64,000 bases of DNA, from positions 1,529,977 through 1,593,976 of the forward strand of contig NW_020947238.1 in the NCBI RefSeq assembly GCF_900497805.2, written 5' to 3'. The notes beneath the pieces were generated by a model, which searched no databases, was not told the DNA's origin, and was given only the letters and a program-made list of their open reading frames with translations. Made by a program: the position numbers and the translations under genes. This DNA comes from Vombatus ursinus (lineage: Eukaryota > Chordata > Mammalia > Diprotodontia > Vombatidae). Shown here piece after piece: positions 57,290 to 64,000 of the stretch (the first letter of the stretch is position 1; each line of letters starts with the position of its first letter).

Positions 57290-57415
57290 TCTTTTCATTA
57301 TTTCCTATTTATTTTTTTTATAGCTTGCTTTGTATATATTTGTTCGCATATTGTTTACTTCATTGAATTATAATTTCCTTAAGGTCAGGGAATGTAGTCA
57401 CTTTATGAAAGGTTA
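57290..57415 (+). repeat. L2 3'-UTR fragment
   Basis: 'gcttgctttgtatatatttg' and 'tccttaaggtcagggaatgt' are L2 3' UTR in the plus direction. Confidence 0.55.
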
Positions 57416-57442
57416 TTATTAATTATTGGCAATAGTAAATGA

Positions 57443-57591
57443 GCCGGGGGAGGCTAGGTGGCCCAGTGGATAGAGCTCTGGCCTTAGAGTCAAGAGGACC
57501 TAAGTTCAAATCTGATCTCAGACACATGGCACTTACTAGCTGTGTGAGTCACAGCTAGTCACTTAACCCTGTTTGACTCACCAAAAAAAAA
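57443..57591 (+). mobile_element. tRNA-derived marsupial SINE (WSINE1-type)
   Basis: 'gaggctaggtggcccagtgg', 'gacctaagttcaaatctgat', 'gcacttactagctgtgtgag', then an A run that passes into the TATC microsatellite. More diverged than the copies at 31195 and 52467. Confidence 0.85.
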
Positions 57592-57686
57592 TCTGTCTAT
57601 ATCTATATCTATNNNNNNNNNNCTATATCTATATCTATATCTATATCTATATCTATATCTATATCTATACCTGCATCTATCTATTA

Positions 57687-57722
<36 letters not shown>

Positions 57723-57740
57723 ATATATACATATATGAGA
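57592..57740. repeat. (TATC)n(TG)n microsatellite with a 10-base N gap
   Basis: CTATAT/CTATCT units on both sides of Ns at 57613-57622, then TA and TG runs to 57720. The true repeat length is probably unresolved by the assembly. It grew from the tail of the SINE before it. Confidence 0.95.
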
Positions 57741-59635
57741 GAAATAGAGTAAATGAGCCAGCAGATAGGAGGAGACTGAAAATTAGGGATACAGTAGAGA
57801 TAACAGAGGGGACAATCTATTAGAAGAAAAGAAAAAAAAATCTCTTTTCCCCTCTGCAAATCCAATAGTCACAATAAACAGCTCAGGTTTGCAGACTAAC
57901 CATTTTGACATGGGTTGATGGCTTAAGTATGAAATTAAACCTTTCAGAAGAGAACAAAACAAAACTTCCAAAAATTTTCCACACAAAATATTTTCACTCT
58001 AGAATCCACACCATGATGGAGTGTCCTCAACCACTAACAGTGATCTTTCTGGAATTCTCTTTCTTCTATTCAAATTTCCCATTCAAATGCAATATAAGGG
58101 CAGACCACAGAAACTCGTGGAATGTTGGGTAAAACATCTCTTCCAGCAAGAATTTGTCCTGGTCCCTCATGGCTTCTGATTCAGTGACTGTGGCAGTAAA
58201 ACCAATAGGAGGGTTTATATTTCTATACTTTCTCAATATACATAATTTCCATTGTTAGTTTATTTTTCCAGAGGTATTGCGAGGCATCAAAGACATAATT
58301 GATGTAAATAATTTTGCTCACCCTTAAGAGCTATATAAATGTCACATATTATTATTATCATTTGTCTACAGTCACCAGGCCTTGTTTCCTGTTGTATAGA
58401 ATGCAATTTGGTAAGCCTGGACACTGTCCTACCAACTTTGAGCAATATTTTTGGAGCACATACAACTGTGACCTGGTAAATACTTGGATTGGGGAGAGGG
58501 ATTTGTGGGAGATGTATACACACTCAAATTTAATCTACATTATTAACACTTTCTTAAATCTAAACAATCAACAAAACAATAAATTAAACCCTGATTTATT
58601 GTGTTTGCTTTTTCCAACCTATAAATGTTCCCTCTGAAATTTTAATGATCAGCTCCCAAAGGTCAATTAGAGTTGGCTCCAACACATCCTTGTTTTCATC
58701 TATGTATACCTTCTTTGGTCTCTGTGCAACTTAAAGTAGATTTGTTGATATTTACATGGACATGTCATATCCACTGATAATACACTTCAAAAATTCAGTT
58801 TTCCAGATAAAAATTCCCCCAAATAATACAAGATAACCTTCCCCCACCCCCATGTAAACATCCAGCAAATAGTACCAATCCTGTATATTTGGCAGAATAT
58901 GACCAGGCATTAAAAGAGCTGTCTGACCTCATAAACTTTTAAATCCAGTTATGCATTCACAGAAAGGGTGGATTGTGATGGTAAATCTGTGAGGTGCAAG
59001 AAGTCTCTGAGCTGAGAATGATTGTTCAAACACTTAAACCTTATCCCTTACCAAGTGCAAGTCCTATTATCAGAAATCCTTGTACGAAGATGAGGAAAAG
59101 GGAATTACCTGTATCCACATTTAGCTACATCTTAACAGCCCCAGCAAGACTCAACTGCCCAGCAGGAAATAAAGGTCTGAAAAGTTATAACCCTCTTCAA
59201 ACAACTCTAATACTGGTTCTAACAGGTTTCTCTCACTGTTTTACTATGTACCATGTCTCATTAGGCTATCTACAACGTGGTAGTTACAGAGAGTCTTGAC
59301 AGATCCCAAATGTCACTGCAATCACTTTTACCAAGTGCTGTCCCCCATGTGTAGTCTGCTTTTACTTTTGTTGAAGGAAATGTGGAAAGGCAACAGAGGT
59401 CCTTCTTAACGGAAACAGGCAATTTGGTTTCAGCTCTAAAATTAGGATTTTTGTTAAACTCCAGGAGAATCTTAACAGAAATTTACCCTGGTATGCATTT
59501 TATTTATTAAGATAAAGGTCAATCTCTCCACATGCACCCAACCCAACCACTCTGCACTACATGCATACAGCATGGGTGAATATTACATATATGTGTCTAC
59601 ACACATATATGTATATGTATGCATACATGTATATG
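57741..59635. other. Unassigned interval
   Basis: A weak MIR tail lies at about 58300-58360 ('cttaagagctatataaatgt'). Several short frames exist; none has a recognisable domain or convincing splice sites. Confidence 0.35.
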
Positions 59636-59655
59636 AACATACACATATGCATCCA
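59580..59655. repeat. (TACATA)n-type microsatellite
   Basis: Degenerate TATATG/CATACA units just upstream of an antisense L2. Confidence 0.75.
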
Positions 59656-60030
59656 AATTATCAAATGTCTATTAAATCCCTACTTTGCACAGGGATTTGT
59701 ATAAGCACTGTGAATACAAAGATGAAACTAAAAAACAATAACAATAAAAATCCATTATAACTCCAGGAGGATTAAGGGAACATCAGTAATGAAGAAAAAA
59801 AGGAAAGACATCCCATGGAAACTGGCACATGACCTAAACGTCAAAGAAGGCTAAGAATTCTCTATGAGACATCAGGGGGAATCCATGCCTATCATGGGGA
59901 ATAGTCTATGCAAAGTCATAGAGGTAGATAATGGACTGCTAAGTTAGGGGGACAGAGAAACGGGGTGAGGTGTGGTCAGCTTTTCTGGAACAAGAGCATG
60001 TGAAGGGAAACAAAGGCTTCAGATGCCAAT
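59656..60030 (-). repeat. Old L2 LINE fragment, antisense
   Basis: 'tctattaaatccctactttg' with 'gtataagcactgtgaataca' is the reversed L2 3' end. The A/G-rich following part fits reversed 3' UTR and C-terminal sequence. Confidence 0.5.
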
Positions 60031-60870
60031 CTTAAGTATATTAGTATATACATACATCCATACATACATACATAAAACATGTGTATTGACTAGCCATCCC
60101 TATTCTGTGGAACCTAGTTAAAAATGTTTTTCAAGACTTTCCAAAATGCAGGCATTTCTAGGTCCATGACTACACAGAATCTTTTTTACCAAGGCACCAT
60201 CATTTGTAAGCTATAAATAGTCATTAATTAGAAGTGAAATTCACCAGAAAATTACCCTTTGCTTTTGTGTCAAAGACAGAATTGTGTAAGGAAAAGCATT
60301 TTAGTATTTATATCTATACAAATCTAGGGATATGATGAACCCAGTTTATGTGGGCTTGTGAGAACTGATTGTTACATTTTCAGCAAGATCTTTAACATCT
60401 CAGAAATAGATAAATACTACAAATCAGGGCTTCATAATTGTTACATTAATTGTCTGGACTTAATAAATTATTGGAGAAAATGTTAATAATTCATATTTAC
60501 TTAAAAGTGTGTCATGATTACTTTTTTTTTCTAGGAGATCAGGTTGTTAAGCATTCACCAGCACACCCCTCTCTATACCTATACCAATACTTATAATTAT
60601 ACCTTTATCTATTCCTGGACATATACCTATGCCTATGCTTATGCCTATTCCTACATATCTACACTTACACCCACAATTGTAGATTACATAGACTAGCTAT
60701 AAATTAGACATAGATAAATATACATATAGATAAAGAGATAGATGTAAATGTCTCTCTATATGTAGATAAACATAGATGCCTCGAATTTTATTAAACTGCT
60801 ATATTAGAATGTTGCCTTATAAAGATTTCTAAGTTTCTTAAAATAAAGGCAAGATTAAGCTCCAAAATTT

Positions 60871-60924
<54 letters not shown>

Positions 60925-61315
60925 ATCTGAACTACTCATACTGAATCTAGGTTGAAACTTATTTTGAATACTCTGAATTTTTTAAAAAAATGTTCTATAT
61001 TCCATAGTTGTGAGATAATTGCTATGGAAAAAATGCATAGTTTGCTTGTGATCAGTTATTTTCCCATCATATACTTCTGATAAAAGAGATGTCTCAATGA
61101 ATATACACACATATATCTATCTCTACATCTCTATTTAACCATAGTAATATAGATACACACACGTGTGTATGAACATAACTGTGCCTCTGCATATGTCTGT
61201 GTGTGTGTGTGTGTGTATGTGTGTTTGTATGTTCCTGTGTATATCAAACTCAAACATTAAACAACTCTATGGGTAGGACTGGAGGGTAGAATACCAAGCT
61301 TCTCCCAAAGACTTC
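60031..61315. other. Unassigned interval with several microsatellites
   Basis: It holds a short (CATA)n run (about 60045-60077), a degenerate CTATRC/TATGCC hexamer tract (about 60570-60660), (TG)n (about 60878-60921) and CA/TG runs (about 61140-61235). No gene seen. Confidence 0.5.
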
Positions 61316-61319
61316 CTTT

Positions 61320-61555
61320 TAGATGTGTCAGAAATTGAATTTCCAGCTACTCTATTTTGCATCCATAAGCTGTGCTTTGTTTTTTTCAACTTCACAATAC
61401 AAGATGCCCCTTCTACTTTTCCAACTCCTTTTGTTTGTTGTCTTCCTCCATTAGATTATAAGCTCCTTGAGAACCAGGCTTTTATTTCTCTTATTTATTT
61501 CTCTAGAATTTAGCACAGTGCTTAACACAAAATAAATGTTAATTGAAATAAATTG
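61320..61555 (+). repeat. L2 3'-end fragment
   Basis: 'tagattataagctccttgag', 'gaatttagcacagtgcttaa', 'ataaatgttaattg' are L2 3' UTR. Short and diverged. Confidence 0.7.
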
Positions 61556-63450
61556 AACAGAACGAAACATGAGAAAATTATACTAAGATTAGAAGTCAGA
61601 AGACCTGAAATTTGAATTAGCTGTGCCATTAACTAAACTATAAACTGTGAGAGAAATTAAGTTATAATATTATCTTAATGACTAATATAATTTTGTGACC
61701 CACCCTTTTCTTTCTATTTCTATTGAGGTCCAGTCAGCTTCTGAAGGGCATAGCTGACTGAGATATGGTGGGACCACACTCAACTGGGACACCTAATTTT
61801 TGTTTAGAGTATAAACAGAATCCAATCTGAGTGAGCGTTTGCCTGAGGGAAGAACTCCCTGTCCTTGATCCCCCTCAGAGAATAGAGCAATCCAGCTCAT
61901 GAATGAGAAAACTAGTTTGAGAAGTCCAAATGGAAATGGTTTCTCCTGTCCAGATGTCTTGAGACTGCTGAACCTCATGATGAAACTAGGTTCTCAGGAG
62001 GAGAAGCTGAAGACTTTTAGCCTTCCTACTCATTAAATGTCCACCAATCAAGGTTCAGTTTTACTCATTAAGGAAGTTCCCTTTCAGAATGGAAGTTGAG
62101 ACTCTTCTTTAGCATTTTTGGTTACCCAGAGAAACCATTGACCATCAATGTATTGATTTCTGTCTAACCTAATTAATAATTTGAGTATTAATTACCCAGA
62201 AACTCTGTCTCTCAGAGTTTTCATTCATCTCAGCTTCCTGAATGTAGGGTCAAGTATCTTGCCTAAATTTCATATTGTAATACAGCACATAGTATATGCT
62301 TAATAAATCTTGCCTATGTTCTGTGATATCTTAGTGTGTGTGTGTCTGCGTGTGTGTGTGTGTGTGTTTTATGATGTTGGACAAGTCATATCATCTCTCT
62401 TAATCTCATTTTATCATTTGTAAAATGTAGAGGATTGAACTAGATGAGCACATATGTACTCATGATTCTGTTGCTTTGGCCAGGCAATAAAATAGAATTA
62501 GATGAAATATAAATGCCAGCTTTTAGCCAAAGCACAATATCCTGACTTACTCTCATTAGGTACTTGTGATGTGAGTCCAAAGGCCAAATAATGAATTTCT
62601 CTATTATAGGTAATTTTTAAAAAGTTTTTAAAAAATTTTAAAAAAATAAGATAATTTATTCTGAAATAACCTCATTGAAGAAAAGGGAAAGTGAGTCATA
62701 GAAGATACCCTATATACCTGCCTTGACACCAAAGCCACATCACTGTTTTGCATCAGACTTTATCTTCAAGGTTAAAGGCACAACTACAAGATTCATGGTC
62801 ACTCTGACTACCCAAAACCATTCCCCGTTTTCCTGTGAACACTATACTCCCCAAACCATACATTGGCTCTTGAGATCTTGGGGATGAGCTTCACTCTGTT
62901 CCCATTAGTATGGGTAACATTTATTTGATCTGCTCAATGTTGCTTTTTAATTTACTATTTTGATTTCTTTGACATCTTCTAGTAAGCATGAATAGAAAAA
63001 AAACAATATTTTTATGACACTGTGGAAGAAACTTCACCTTCAGTTTTTTCATCTATAAAATGAAGGATAAGTGTTAAAGTCCCTTCCCTATCCAATATTC
63101 AGTCACATTCAATTTCTGCAACTTTATAATGGTCTGTTGGTGTAGACTTCATTAACATTTTTGTTCATGACTCGAGAATTTTGGTATTTCCTACACAAGA
63201 CTCTTATTTTGGAAAACCAACCTTTCCTTGAAGTTTTCCATCACTTTAAATCCTTTTTCTACTTAATAGCTAACATTCACAGCAGAATAACAGCCAGATT
63301 CTGGTTGTCTTTGCCTTATAAAAGGTAATCAGTGTGAGCTAAAGGAGTTGCTGAAGTAATTGACCCAGCTTCAATTACTAGCAGCCTCACTCTGTCATGA
63401 GCATGTTGGAAGTTCCCTCATGTGCGTGTGGGGGGAAAAAAAAAATCAGG
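61556..63450. other. Unassigned interval with MIR/L2 tails and (TG)n
   Basis: A MIR/L2-like tail lies at about 62270-62320 ('gcacatagtatatgcttaat'), (TG)n at about 62335-62367, and a sense MIR fragment at about 62370-62480 ('acaagtcatatcatctctct', 'atttgtaaaatgtagaggat'). No exon recognised. Confidence 0.45.
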
Positions 63451-63880
63451 TTGCAACTTTAAGCCCTTCACTATCTAGTCCTTACTCACCTCTGCACTCT
63501 CCAGTCTTATTTCATATTACCTCCCCATGTGTATACTTTGTTCCAGTCAGTTAGGATTGCTAGTTCTTCACACATGACATTCCATCTTCTGGGCTATTCC
63601 TTTCTACAAGATGTCCTCCATATCTGGAATTCATTTTCTTCTTACCTTAGAATTTTGAGCATCTTTCAAAGCACAACTAAAGGGCCACCTCATAGCTGAG
63701 AACTTTTCCAATTCTCTCCGATTGTTAATGTTCTCTCTCTCTTGAAATTACTTTGTGTACATTTTCTTTCATTCCTCCCCTACCCCCAACCCGATATATT
63801 TTAAGGTACTCAGTGAAATAGATTGTGACTTTTCTCCTTATATTTCCAAGGCCTAACAAAGTGACTTGTACACTCTAGGG
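63451..63880 (+). repeat. L2 LINE 3' fragment
   Basis: 'aagcccttcactatctagtc', 'cctctgcactctccagtctt', 'gacattccatcttctgggct', 'ttccaaggcctaacaaagtg' follow L2 C-terminus and 3' UTR order. A (TA)n run follows at about 63898-63919. Confidence 0.8.
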
Positions 63881-64000
63881 TCTAGGTGCTCAAAAAAAAA
63901 TATATATATATATATATTGTTGATTTGTTGAGGGCAAGATCTTAGCCTATCTACACTTTCACCCAAAGTACAAGTCAGAACACAAAGATTCTAGTCCTAG

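Noticed and set aside
1-64000. CRISPR arrays, bacterial operons, phage or a new defence system
   Set aside because: The repeats are dispersed retroelements and microsatellites of an animal genome. There is no regularly spaced direct-repeat array and no dense coding.

Overview
The window is a stretch of marsupial nuclear DNA with no recognisable intact protein-coding gene. The case for a marsupial is the repeat set: L1 and half-L1 (HAL1-like) elements with marsupial-type 5' ends (an AGCCAAGATGG-type start followed by about 0.8 kb of leader), tRNA-derived SINEs of the marsupial WSINE1/MAR1 type (some with an RTE/BovB-like tail), and many old L2 and MIR/THER1 fragments. The species cannot be fixed by eye. 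The DNA is AT-rich and full of CA/TA/TATC-type microsatellites, and holds one 10-base assembly gap (57613-57622). Names are from recognition of sequence type, not from a database search.

Layout. 1-4059: old MIR and L2 debris, with a striking 273-278 bp inverted duplication (2438-2715 against 3282-3554). 4075-7683: a full-length HAL1-like element (L1 leader, ORF1, almost no ORF2, L1 3' end) with a perfect 15 bp target-site duplication and an apparent 3' transduction. 8070-14180: an old antisense L1 split by a younger 4.6 kb sense L1 (8507-13071). 14181-19660: L1 5' ends with duplicated leader units, and an L1 ORF2 split by a 1.2 kb internally deleted mini-L1. 19661-21770: composite antisense SINE, antisense HAL1/L1 and a candidate LTR. 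22050-24060: L2 pieces and unassigned DNA. 24430-32370: the most complex part, an antisense HAL1 holding a sense HAL1/L1, which itself holds a truncated L1, an LTR-bearing retroviral fossil and a SINE.

32370-45560 is mostly unassigned intergenic DNA with MIR, L2, SINE and divergent L1 3' ends. 45563-47119 is a processed pseudogene of ACY1 (aminoacylase 1) with several frameshifts. 47851-48165 is an antisense 7SL (SRP) RNA retropseudogene with a poly(T) flank. 49262-50571 (minus) is a decayed, coding-like tract that I could not identify. 52-58 kb has SINEs, a 1.4 kb antisense L2 with reverse-transcriptase remnants, a second copy of the LTR seen at 29-30 kb, and a long TATC/TG microsatellite. 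The rest is old L2/MIR debris and microsatellites.

No genes work together here. The interest is in retrotransposon evolution: the same ORF2 deletion junction occurs in two HAL1 copies, other copies carry different deletions, and the L1 machinery has also pasted host mRNA (ACY1) and 7SL RNA into the region.
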